64,000 nt of DNA from Anaerolineales bacterium (lineage in GTDB: Bacteria > Chloroflexota > Anaerolineae > 4572-78 > J111): assembly GCA_020634935.1 (NCBI GenBank), contig JACKAT010000002.1:186001-250000 (forward strand). Direction: 5' to 3'. Under the pieces are notes generated by a model, which was not told where the DNA came from, did not search any database, and saw only the letters and a list, made by a program, of their open reading frames with translations. Every line of letters starts with the position of its first letter. Within the stretch, counting starts at the first letter, position 1. Positions 9,075-17,433 of the stretch are shown piece by piece. Position numbers and translations under genes: made by a program.

Positions 9075-11149
9075 ATAAATCGACGGCTCGCTGGCTAATC
9101 CTTGGCCTGCTGGTGTTGTGGCTGTTTTTTGTATTGGGCAGCTTCTTTGCCGTGCAGAAACCGTTTGCCGCTGAAAATGTGGTGGCTGTAGGCCGCACCC
9201 TGCTTGATCTCTTGGTGGCAATCTGGCTGTGCGCCATCAGTTTAGGCTTAGGAGCGTGGCTGCTTAATCTGTTGAGCCGAGATGGCTTAGACTTGGACGA
9301 GATAGTTATTTTGGGTACGGGGCTGGGTTTTGGTCTGTTTGGGTTATTTGTGTTTGGGTTGGGGATGGTGGGACTATTTCATCCTTTGGTGGCTTACACA
9401 GTCACAGTAGCTCTAAGTCTAGCCGCCGCGCCCCAACTTTGGCGGCTTTTCCGACGAAGCCGGATTTGGCAATTCATTGACCCGCCGCCTCGCTTGGTCG
9501 TCATCTATTTGACTACTATCGGTTTGTTAGCGTTGTCGGTGGCGCTGCTGCCGCCGACTGATTGGGACGGTTTGTTCTACCACCTGACTGCCCCTAAACG
9601 TTATCTCGAGGCGGGACGCATCGTCAGCGGGATCGATGTCCCCCATTTTAGTTTTCCGTCGTTAATGGAGATGCTGTTTGCCTGGGCCATGCTCTTGCGC
9701 GGAGATATCGCGGCCAAACTCCTGCATTTTAGCTTTGTGCTGCTGCTAACGGGGCTGGTTTACATGACTGCTCGGCGCTTCCTCGGCCCAAAATCCGCTT
9801 GGCCCGCTGTAGTCATTCTGGCCAGCATGCCCATGCTTGGCACGCTAGCCGGCTGGGCCTACAACGATCTCGCCTTGGCTTTCTACCAACTCGCCAGCCT
9901 CTATGCGGTACTTTGCTTTTTACAGTTAGCCAAAAGCGGTCAGCGGTCAGCGGTCAGCGGTCGGCAATTATCAATTATCGCTCTCAGTGCAATATTCGCC
10001 GGTCTGGCGATGGGGCTCAAATACACCAGTTTTGTCACCCCCGTGGTCGTAGGTTTACTGCTTCTTTGGAACGCCCTACCGACTACACCCTACGGACTAC
10101 GCCCTATGTTCCACGCCCTAGCCCTCTTTCTTCTCTTCTGCCTCATTGCCCTACTCGTGGCCTCGCCCTGGTATTTGAGAAACTGGTTTTTTACCGGCAA
10201 TCCGGTCTATCCGTTTCTGTACGGGCTGTTTGGCGGCGCATTTTGGGACAACTTTCGGGCCGAGTGGTACGCCGCCGCCGGAACAGGCATCGGCTGGCAG
10301 CCTTCGACGCTACTGGGGCTGCCTTGGCTGCTGACTTTAGGCGTGCGCGATGCGAACTATTGGGATGGACGCACCGGGCCGCTGCTGCTGCTTTTTCTAC
10401 CGCTTGTGATCGGGTGGACACTCTTCCGGCGAGACAACCGTCCTGCCGTCTTCAACGCACTGTTATTTTACGTGGCGGCTCACTTCGCGTTTTGGACGCT
10501 GGGGGTCATTTGGTCGAAAGCGCTGTGGCAGTCTCGACTACTGCTGCCGGGGTTGGTTGGACTGGCGCCGATCACCGGCTGGGTTTGGTCGGAGCTACCG
10601 CGCCTCGACACGCCGCAATTTTCGTTTAGTCGTTTTGTTAACATCGCCGTAGTTTTGACGCTGACCTTGACGGCCATCGATGTGGGGCTGTTGACGATGA
10701 AAATCGACCCGCTGCCTTACCTGATTGGCCAGGAATCACGTGATAGTTATCTGACTCGACAATTGGGGGCCTACTATGCGACCATGCAGCAAATCAATAC
10801 CGATTTACCACCAGGATCGACAATTGTCTTTTTGTGGGAGCCACGCAGCTACTACTGCCAACTCGACTGCCGGCCCGACAGTATTTTGGATACATTTCCG
10901 CATCTGGTGGATCAATACCATACCGCCGACGCCATCGCCCAAAGTTGGCATGAAGCCGGCGTAACGAATGTGCTTATTCATCGCAATGGCTTGCAGTTCG
11001 TTGAGAATGAACTGCCTGAAACCGTCGATACCGAGGTCTTGTCGGCCTTGGAAGAGAATTATTTGCAGCCGGTATTTGATGTAGCCGGGGCTTACCAGGT
11101 TTTCACGTTCGCGTTCGAGGAAGGGAATTTGTTGCGGGCGAGCGATTAA
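9071..11149 (+). CDS. Large GT-C-like membrane glycosyltransferase carrying two heptamer-repeat insertions
   Basis: 692 residues with about thirteen membrane segments. The donor loop appears to be PTDWDGLFYHLTAPKRYLE (about 160-180), after three to five N-terminal helices, followed by FPSLMEMLFAWAMLL; this resembles GT-C proteins with an extra N-terminal helical bundle. A soluble C-terminal domain (about 565-692) includes GSTIVFLWEPRSYYCQLDC. Two stretches are encoded by degenerate 7-bp DNA repeats: around residues 289-303 (KSGQRSAVSGRQLSII) and around 334-350 (ALPTTPYGLRPMFHALA); both sit at loop-membrane borders and keep the frame. The gene starts inside the stop of the upstream gene (ATGA) and ends with a stop that interlocks with the convergent gene at TTAA. 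Function is inferred from fold and neighbourhood. Confidence 0.78.
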   Translation: MNKSTARWLILGLLVLWLFFVLGSFFAVQKPFAAENVVAVGRTLLDLLVAIWLCAISLGLGAWLLNLLSRDGLDLDEIVILGTGLGFGLFGLFVFGLGMVGLFHPLVAYTVTVALSLAAAPQLWRLFRRSRIWQFIDPPPRLVVIYLTTIGLLALSVALLPPTDWDGLFYHLTAPKRYLEAGRIVSGIDVPHFSFPSLMEMLFAWAMLLRGDIAAKLLHFSFVLLLTGLVYMTARRFLGPKSAWPAVVILASMPMLGTLAGWAYNDLALAFYQLASLYAVLCFLQLAKSGQRSAVSGRQLSIIALSAIFAGLAMGLKYTSFVTPVVVGLLLLWNALPTTPYGLRPMFHALALFLLFCLIALLVASPWYLRNWFFTGNPVYPFLYGLFGGAFWDNFRAEWYAAAGTGIGWQPSTLLGLPWLLTLGVRDANYWDGRTGPLLLLFLPLVIGWTLFRRDNRPAVFNALLFYVAAHFAFWTLGVIWSKALWQSRLLLPGLVGLAPITGWVWSELPRLDTPQFSFSRFVNIAVVLTLTLTAIDVGLLTMKIDPLPYLIGQESRDSYLTRQLGAYYATMQQINTDLPPGSTIVFLWEPRSYYCQLDCRPDSILDTFPHLVDQYHTADAIAQSWHEAGVTNVLIHRNGLQFVENELPETVDTEVLSALEENYLQPVFDVAGAYQVFTFAFEEGNLLRASD
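9935..9979 (+). repeat. Heptamer array AGCGGTC x4 plus AATTATC x2 inside GT-C gene
   Basis: AGCGGTC repeats at 9935, 9942, 9949 and 9956, followed by GGC and two AATTATC units (9966-9979). It lies inside a reading frame and does not break it. Confidence 0.9.
10072..10120 (+). repeat. Heptamer array, CGCCCTA family, seven units inside GT-C gene
   Basis: Successive 7-mers from 10072: CGCCCTA, CCGACTA, CACCCTA, CGGACTA, CGCCCTA, TGTTCCA, CGCCCTA. Period is exactly 7 with strong positional conservation (final TA/CA). It encodes part of a loop that includes LRPMF. Confidence 0.9.
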
Positions 11150-12351
11150 ATTCGGGCCGATGAATAGGTCGACTCGGTGGGTAGTTCGGCGGGGTGGCGG
11201 TTGTCTAAAACCTGAACGACTTCTTGAAGAAGGATGAACTGGCCGGGAATGAGCAGAAAAATCAAAACGTCGAACGGTTCGTTTAAAGCAAAATAGAGCC
11301 AAGGCAGCAGAAGGCTGGCCGCGATTACTGATTTCAGCCATATTGAGCGAGCGTAGCGCATCAAGATGAAAGCCGGAATGAGGCAGAAGGTGAGATTATA
11401 CGAACCGGTTTGCGGCAGCGTGATCAGTCCGAACAAAATGATGGCCGAAGTCATAAAACAATTGTTCTTTAAATTCGGGTTTTGCCAGACCAGCAAAACG
11501 TACCGGCCGGCCCAAATGGCCAGCAGTAAAAGCAGTCCGACTCGCAGCCACAATATCGGCAGCAGTTCGGGTGGCCAGGTGGCGAAGGGGTTCGCGCCGT
11601 AGCTTTGCAGCGCTTGCAGCCAGATCACCGGCCAGAAACCGATGAGCAGGGTGGGCATAATGAAAAAAACTAAGCCGGTAATCAACAAGGTCATTATGAA
11701 CGCCACGCGTGCAGGTGAGCGCCGGATCAGAACAAGAGCGGTCACAATACCCAACAGCGCCAGATCGGGCCGGATTGTCGCGCAGGCTAAAGCCAGCGCT
11801 GACCAGCGCGGGTGATTTTCTTTGAAGAGGTAGGCGGATAACACAAAGCAGAAGATGATGAAAAAGGTAAGCTGGCCGACCACATAGGCGTTGATCGGGT
11901 AGCGAAAGCCGAGCAGTGCCAACATTGTTAAGACGAAGAGCCAAATCGGCCGGACCGGCCACTTCAGCAGATCGAACCCCAGCAGCAAGGTAGCCATAAA
12001 CAGCGGGATTTGCAGCGATAGCCAGATGATGATCGACCAGAAAAACGGCAGTGCGGCGAACGGCAACAGCACAAACGCGATGTGCGCCGGATGAGGAAAG
12101 CCATGCTGGTATTGATGCAGCGGGATGATCTTATTAAATACTCCCAACTGGATGACGCGAGTTGTTTCTGGCCCGTATGGATTTTCGCCCCGAAGGATGG
12201 CCTGCCCACCGGCCCAAATCCAAAAAAGATCGAACGCCTTGCCCCGTGGTTTGACTAAAAGTTGGTACGATGGAATAGCCATTAACGCCACGATGACGAT
12301 AAACAGTGGCATCAGGATGAGTAAATTTTTCTGGCGGGTGGTGAGGTTCAC
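11146..12351 (-). CDS. GT87-like membrane glycosyltransferase on the opposite strand
   Basis: 401 residues with about ten hydrophobic segments. After TM1 comes AFDLFWIWAGGQAILRGENPYGPE, the GT87 (DUF2029) loop with the acidic D and the G-x-NPY site, then YQHGFPHPAHIAFVLLPFAALP. A CATIRPDLALLGI segment (about 195) occupies the KPQ-like position of the family. It is the only minus-strand gene in the first 58 kb and is convergent with the preceding GT-C gene; the two stops interlock on TTAA at 11146-11149. Divergent from the next gene across 63 bp. Probably a lipid-linked-sugar-dependent transferase; sugar and acceptor are unknown. Confidence 0.85.
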   Translation of the reverse strand: MNLTTRQKNLLILMPLFIVIVALMAIPSYQLLVKPRGKAFDLFWIWAGGQAILRGENPYGPETTRVIQLGVFNKIIPLHQYQHGFPHPAHIAFVLLPFAALPFFWSIIIWLSLQIPLFMATLLLGFDLLKWPVRPIWLFVLTMLALLGFRYPINAYVVGQLTFFIIFCFVLSAYLFKENHPRWSALALACATIRPDLALLGIVTALVLIRRSPARVAFIMTLLITGLVFFIMPTLLIGFWPVIWLQALQSYGANPFATWPPELLPILWLRVGLLLLLAIWAGRYVLLVWQNPNLKNNCFMTSAIILFGLITLPQTGSYNLTFCLIPAFILMRYARSIWLKSVIAASLLLPWLYFALNEPFDVLIFLLIPGQFILLQEVVQVLDNRHPAELPTESTYSSARI

Positions 12352-12414
12352 TGGGAATGGCCCTTTCCTTATTTAGGGTAGCATAAGTTCATTTTACAAG
12401 AGGTTACTTAACGC

Positions 12415-14355
12415 TTGCAACCTGACAAAAAAATTCTAAAAACGTACATCTGGCTAAGTCTGCTTTCGATAATAGGAGTGGCCTGGCTTCAATGGCCCCG
12501 ATTGGGCGATCCGTATCGCGTTGATGAGGATTTTCGCACATTTTATTGGTTTGCTAAATTTCAAAACCCCGCGCTCTTCTCCCACGACCCTGATCAGGGT
12601 ATGCGCTACGTAGAGATATTGAGGCCGTGGGGTAAACCTTTTCTAACTTCAATCTTCAGTTTAGGCTACGATTTTCTATTCTACGCAGCCGGTTTCGTGT
12701 TTGAACCTATTTTGTTTAGCAAATTACTTCCTTTTATCCTAATGCCGATCACCGTATTGTATGTGTTCGAGTTTGGCCGGCTGGTGCGCGATCATAACAC
12801 CAGTCTGGTTTTGGGTATCGGATTTTTACTGTTCAATTTGGCGGCGTCGTCTGCTGTATCGGTCTTGAATGGGTTGCAGCGATCTTTTGCCCTGACTTTT
12901 ATGGTGGTGCTGCTTTATTATTTACAGGCTCAAAAATACAAATCGGCTGTGGTTGCTACGCTGGTGGCGGCGCTGTTTTATCCGCCGGCCAGCGTGTTGA
13001 TGCTGGCGACCTGGGGGCTGGCCGCCCTGCCCTCGCTGCGGCTGTCCCATATCGGCGTATGGTTGCAGAGCCGGGCAGTCGTGCATTTAGGACTGGCCGT
13101 AATATTAACCGGTGTTATCCTGTCAGCCTCGGTGATACACCTGCTCGGGGTATTCGACGCGTTCACTAATCCGGCCCAGACCGCGCCGGAAGGGCTGGCT
13201 GAGGCGTCTGATGTAAAAACTGAACCGTCTGATTCCCTCTTTACCAATCCGGTCTACGGCCCCGGCGGTAGCGTCGAGTTGTTCTATGTTTTTCCATTAG
13301 TGGGTCGTGGTGGCATTGTCGATCTGGGCGAAGACCTGATCAACTTGTTGATTTTGCTGGCGTTAAGTGGTCTGATTGTGCTAGTGCAGGGTAGAGCAGC
13401 CTTTAAGCTGCCGCAAGTGGTCTGGGCGATGCTGATCGCGACCTTGGTGATGTTTGTCGCCGCCTGGTTCGTGGCATTAATCATCAATAATTTTTTGCTT
13501 TACCTGCCTAGTCGTTATACGCGCGTGGGACTGTTCCTATTTCTATTTTTATTTTTTGGGGTCAATATTATTGATTTTGTGAAAGAGGCTCCGGGGCTGC
13601 TGCGCCGTAACCCGCGCCGCCTGGTGTGGCTGGTGGCCGGCATAGAGTTGGTGATTTTGGGATTGATCCTGTTTTATCCGACTGAAAGCGCTACGATTAG
13701 CGGCCTCAATATGAAGTGGCTGTTGGGGCTGACCGGATTGCTATTTAGTGTGTTAGGTGTCGCTCTATACCGAAGACCACCTGCTTCGCCGGCGCAATCA
13801 AGTCGTCCAGCTACTCTGTCACCGTTAACTAAAGGGGTGATCGGACTAATCGGTGCTATCTGTGTCATCGGCTGGCTGACTTACGCCTCCATTCTGACGG
13901 AGGTCAGCTATCTTAACCCGCCCTCTGAAGAACGCGCTCTGTTCAACTTTTTATCGACCTTACCTACCGATGCGGTCATTGCCGGAACGCCATGCGCCAT
14001 CAACAGTGTGGAGTTATTTGCCAGGCGATCGGTGCTGTTTAGCTGCGAGCAGTCTCACGGCGATAGCCGCGCCATCAGAACTGCGCTGATGGCCTACTAT
14101 GCCGCTGACACCCAGACGATCGGTCAATTCTGCGCCGAATACGGAGTGAATTATTTAGTGATTGATCGCCAGAGTTACTCGCCGGAGTACTTGGCTCAAA
14201 ATGATATCTACTTTGAGCCATACAATCACGAGCTTTTATCTGTCATTGCTCGGCAAGATCGATTTATTTTGGCCGATCTTCCGGATGAGATCAAGCTTTT
14301 TCAAAACGGACCTATTTATGTGGTTGAATGCGCCCAACTTAACAAGGTTGACTAA
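12415..14355 (+). CDS. Large GT-C-like membrane protein, copy 1 of a paralogous pair
   Basis: 646 residues, TTG start at 12415 with AAGAGG about 11 nt upstream. TM1 is followed by an outer loop DPYRVDEDFRTFYWFAKF and ALFSHDPDQGMRYVE, then about twelve hydrophobic segments, and a soluble C-terminal domain (about 505-646) with AIAGTPCAINSVELFARRS and YGVNYLVID. The protein at 28422-30323 shares these blocks throughout (LFSHDP, NGLQRSF/SGLQRAF, PSRYTRV, RRSVLFS/QRSVLFS, YEPYN-like end), so both belong to one family. GT-C glycosyltransferase function is inferred from topology and from neighbours; I do not recognise a named family. A GT39 gene and a GYDGQF-type gene follow, an arrangement echoed at the second copy. 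Confidence 0.75.
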   Translation: MQPDKKILKTYIWLSLLSIIGVAWLQWPRLGDPYRVDEDFRTFYWFAKFQNPALFSHDPDQGMRYVEILRPWGKPFLTSIFSLGYDFLFYAAGFVFEPILFSKLLPFILMPITVLYVFEFGRLVRDHNTSLVLGIGFLLFNLAASSAVSVLNGLQRSFALTFMVVLLYYLQAQKYKSAVVATLVAALFYPPASVLMLATWGLAALPSLRLSHIGVWLQSRAVVHLGLAVILTGVILSASVIHLLGVFDAFTNPAQTAPEGLAEASDVKTEPSDSLFTNPVYGPGGSVELFYVFPLVGRGGIVDLGEDLINLLILLALSGLIVLVQGRAAFKLPQVVWAMLIATLVMFVAAWFVALIINNFLLYLPSRYTRVGLFLFLFLFFGVNIIDFVKEAPGLLRRNPRRLVWLVAGIELVILGLILFYPTESATISGLNMKWLLGLTGLLFSVLGVALYRRPPASPAQSSRPATLSPLTKGVIGLIGAICVIGWLTYASILTEVSYLNPPSEERALFNFLSTLPTDAVIAGTPCAINSVELFARRSVLFSCEQSHGDSRAIRTALMAYYAADTQTIGQFCAEYGVNYLVIDRQSYSPEYLAQNDIYFEPYNHELLSVIARQDRFILADLPDEIKLFQNGPIYVVECAQLNKVD

Positions 14356-14388
14356 TTTTGGAACGCCCTACTGACCCCTCACTGCCAT

Positions 14389-15885
14389 ATGCAGATAAGG
14401 AATGAATTCGGAATGAAAGCCTGGCTCTCGCGGCACCATACGCTTATCTTGATCGCTGCCTTGATCATTGGGGCCGGTCTACGCTGGGCTCGCATTGGAA
14501 CTGCCAGCTTATGGTACGATGAAACGTTCAGTACACTGACGGCCCGCCTGAGTTTGGCTCAAATCTTAGCCAATGCGCCGCATGGGGTTCATCCCCCCGG
14601 TTACTATGTTCTTCTGCACTTTTGGCTTCAGTTGGGGCACAGTGAGGTTGTTGTACGCTCTTTGTCAGCCTTGTTTAGTATGGGTGCGATTTTGTTGATT
14701 TATGGTTTTGCCCGCTGGCTGTTCGATAAATCTGCAGCGGCCGTAGCCGCCATAGCGATGGCGATAGCGCCCTTTCAGGTCTATTTTGCTCAGGAAGTGC
14801 GCATGTACAGTTTGATTGTTTTATTAGCCATTGGAATAATGTGGCTTTTTCTCTATAGCATCATAACAGATAAGAGTTGGCTGGCCTGGATTGGTTATAT
14901 TTTTATGGCCACATTGGGCTTATACGTTCACTATTTTACCGCTTTTTTATTGCTGGGCTTGCATTTTTGGTATTTGCTTAATGTCCGGCGGTATCAATCA
15001 AAGCTCATGGCTCTGCTCGTAACGGATGGTCTAATTGGCTTACTGTTTTTACCTCAAGCCAGGCAAGCGTTAACACGCACGACCACTTACCTGGGGGGCG
15101 AGGCCTGGCAATCCGCGCCGAGTATTTTATCGCCGCTGACGACGATCTACTATTTACTGTTTGGCCATCGCGCGCCTATTGGGGTGGTGCCGATTGCCCT
15201 GTTTCTCCTTTTGGCGATCTTAATTTTAACCGAGTGGGAATCGCGGCGGCGCGCCCCCCAGCCCCATCGCTTCGAATGGGTGCTGTGGTTAAGTCTCTTG
15301 ACGCCTTTAATCACCGTGATGGCCATATCGCTCTTGTCCCCTCGCTCGATTTACGTTGAACGCTCGTTTGCCGTCACGTCACCGGCTTTGATCCTGTTGC
15401 TGGCTAGAGGCAGTACGGCCGCGCCCAAACTGTCACCAACCCCTTATCTGATGGCTGCGCTGCTCTTGCCGATTGTCGTAACCTTAGCGACCCATTACCT
15501 TACCCCTGATCCGGCCAAACCACCGATCAGAATGGCTGTGCAAACCATCGAGGCCGGCTTTGCTGCCGGTGATGTGAGTTTGCATTTGCAAGAGGCCTCT
15601 GGCCTGCCGGCGTTATGGTATACATCCATTCCCCAGAAGGTGATCGATGTCTCTGGGGCAACCTTTACCGGACCAACCACCCATCGTCTCTTTGGCGGCG
15701 ACATCGTTGACTGGCAGGAGGCCATTGCCGGGGCGGACCGATTGTGGTTGACCGTTATGCCCGGCTACACCGGCGACGCCCAGACGGCCGTCCGAAAAGC
15801 GATCGAGCAAACCTATCCCCAAGTAATGATGGAAGATTGGGGCTCGATCCAGGTCTATCTGTACGATTTGAAACGTGAGCCGTGA
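14389..15885 (+). CDS. GT39-like membrane glycosyltransferase
   Basis: 498 residues. Classic GT39/PMT layout: TM1, then ASLWYDETFSTLTARLSL with D44/E45 as the acidic pair, HPPGYYVLLHFWLQL, and the AQEVRMYSLIVLLAI site near 138-152. About eleven membrane helices and a soluble tail (about 385-498) follow. ATG 14389 has no visible ribosome binding site; the ATG at 14413 (MKAWLSRHH) has AAGGA about 11 nt upstream and may be the real start. The last 11 bp overlap the next gene, so the two are probably co-translated. Expected to use a polyprenyl-phosphate sugar; target unknown. Confidence 0.87.
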   Translation: MQIRNEFGMKAWLSRHHTLILIAALIIGAGLRWARIGTASLWYDETFSTLTARLSLAQILANAPHGVHPPGYYVLLHFWLQLGHSEVVVRSLSALFSMGAILLIYGFARWLFDKSAAAVAAIAMAIAPFQVYFAQEVRMYSLIVLLAIGIMWLFLYSIITDKSWLAWIGYIFMATLGLYVHYFTAFLLLGLHFWYLLNVRRYQSKLMALLVTDGLIGLLFLPQARQALTRTTTYLGGEAWQSAPSILSPLTTIYYLLFGHRAPIGVVPIALFLLLAILILTEWESRRRAPQPHRFEWVLWLSLLTPLITVMAISLLSPRSIYVERSFAVTSPALILLLARGSTAAPKLSPTPYLMAALLLPIVVTLATHYLTPDPAKPPIRMAVQTIEAGFAAGDVSLHLQEASGLPALWYTSIPQKVIDVSGATFTGPTTHRLFGGDIVDWQEAIAGADRLWLTVMPGYTGDAQTAVRKAIEQTYPQVMMEDWGSIQVYLYDLKREP

Positions 15886-16993
15886 TATGACCGCATTTAA
15901 CCAAAAATGGGTGTCTCCGACCGTTATAATCGCGCTGATCAGCTTGATCTACGTGTTCGGGGTATTACTGGTGAACAAGGGCGATCCCCAAGCCTTTATC
16001 CTGTTAGGAACCCAATTTAGTCAGAGCGATCCCAATGGCAGCGAGGGCTATGACGGGCAGTTTGCCTACCAAATCGCGCTCAATCCGGCCGGGGCTGCGC
16101 CGTATATCGACGTGCCGGCCTATCGCTACCAGCGTATTTTGTATCCGCTGCTGGCACGATGGCTAGCTCTAGGTCAAGCCGCCTTGATCCCGTGGACGTT
16201 GATCATCGTCAACATCGGGGCAATTACACTGGGAACTGGGGCTACGGAACGGCTTTTGCTACACTTGCGTATAAGTCGCTGGTACGCCTTGGTTTATGGG
16301 TTGTACGGCGGGCAGCTTCTCTCGCTGCGAACGGACCTCAATGAACCCTTGGCGCATGCCTTTGTTCAATTGGCGATGTTGGCCTGGGCCAAAGAGCGCC
16401 GGTGGTGGGCGGTTGGGGCGTTTGCTTTGGCCGCCTTGGGCAAAGAAACCACACTGGTTTTTCTGGCGGCATATATGCTGTACACGCTGTCTCAGCGGAT
16501 GTGGGGCTGGACATTGCGATTAGGGTTAGCGGCGATCCCTTTTGTTCTTTACCAATCTTTTCTATGGAGTTGGCTCGGTAGTTTTGGTGTGGGATCGGGC
16601 GGCGCGGGCGCGACGCCATTCAGTCCGATCCCGCTGGCCGGCTGGCTGGCGATTGCCGGCGTGAGCGTAGGCGCTTTCCTCTTGATTTCGCTGGTTGTCG
16701 GGCCAATGTCCATATTGCCGAGTATCGCCGGCTTGTGGCTCAGTCTGAAAGAGGTTGGGTATCAAAATCTTCACCCGTTTGTATTTTGTTTGCTGCTTAA
16801 CAGCGTCGTCATCTTATTTTTGCCGACCTCTACCTTTCGTGAACCGGTGGCCATGCTGCGCCTGACCACCGGCCTGATGGCGGCGATGCTCATGTTTGGC
16901 GCTTGGCGACGCTCGCGGCGCATTCTTAATTACAGCACCTTTTGGATTTTTACCAATGTACTGTTGATCAATGGCGTCGCCGGAGCGGGATAA
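15875..16993 (+). CDS. GYDGQF-type polytopic membrane protein, copy 1 of a paralogous pair
   Basis: 372 residues with about nine hydrophobic segments. The first outer loop reads FSQSDPNGSEGYDGQFAYQI and then YRYQRILYPLLARW, a conserved arrangement of acidic and aromatic residues. LRTDLNEPLAHAF and LGKETTLVFLAAYML recur later. The same blocks appear in the protein at 30421-31554. The acidic loop after TM1 and the neighbourhood suggest a GT-C-like enzyme or a partner in surface-glycan formation; activity is inferred. GTG 15875 overlaps the previous stop by 11 bp; an in-frame ATG at 15887 is an alternative. A REPIN-like inverted repeat begins 21 bp after the stop. Confidence 0.72.
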   Translation: MSRDMTAFNQKWVSPTVIIALISLIYVFGVLLVNKGDPQAFILLGTQFSQSDPNGSEGYDGQFAYQIALNPAGAAPYIDVPAYRYQRILYPLLARWLALGQAALIPWTLIIVNIGAITLGTGATERLLLHLRISRWYALVYGLYGGQLLSLRTDLNEPLAHAFVQLAMLAWAKERRWWAVGAFALAALGKETTLVFLAAYMLYTLSQRMWGWTLRLGLAAIPFVLYQSFLWSWLGSFGVGSGGAGATPFSPIPLAGWLAIAGVSVGAFLLISLVVGPMSILPSIAGLWLSLKEVGYQNLHPFVFCLLLNSVVILFLPTSTFREPVAMLRLTTGLMAAMLMFGAWRRSRRILNYSTFWIFTNVLLINGVAGAG

Positions 16994-17433
16994 AATTAGA
17001 GTTTATCGGATTTAAGGTGACAGTCACTTACGTCCTATATTTAGTCGCAAAAAGTGACTGTCACCTATTTTCGATAATGTCTATTGATTTGACCTTTGTC
17101 ACTTCCACTTGTGACGTTTTTATTGTATCATGTTAACGTGCCGTTATCCGACCCTTTGTTTTCCATAACGGAATTGTGACCAAACTCGTTCTTCAATTTG
17201 GACTCGTGACCTGGCAACGTCAAAAATGTACCCTGAAACTTCTCCTCTGATTGTTCTGTCATTGGATTGCGCTAACTACCGCAATCGTGGCGAGAAGCGA
17301 TCTGATATGACTTGCATTATTCGTGAGGTGACTGCTGTGATCCCCGCTAGGCTTCCTGCTCAACAACTTTTTCCTGTAGATAAGGTCAAGAACGTATCCA
17401 AAGCGTATTTTTTAGAAGCAAAGAGACGAACTT
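16994..17433 (+). other. 440-bp gene-poor gap before polysaccharide gene set
   Basis: It holds the REPIN-like inverted pair near its left end and otherwise no convincing gene. A 72-codon open frame at 17226-17444 lacks a ribosome binding site and recognisable features. No clear promoter hexamers were seen. Confidence 0.6.
17015..17066 (+). repeat. REPIN-like inverted pair (GTGAC-A-GTCAC arms)
   Basis: AGGTGACAGTCACTT at 17015-17029 is repeated inverted as AAGTGACTGTCACCT at 17052-17066, a perfect 15-bp match around a 22-nt centre. Each arm is itself palindromic (GTGAC-A-GTCAC). The downstream arm is followed by ATTTTC, so it could also terminate the GT-C gene ending at 16993. A related element is at 61770-61851. 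Confidence 0.8.

Noticed and set aside
9799..10629. 276-codon frame overlapping the 692-residue GT-C gene in another frame
   Set aside because: Low-complexity Arg/Ser/Ala composition with no motif; the long GT-C frame explains the region.
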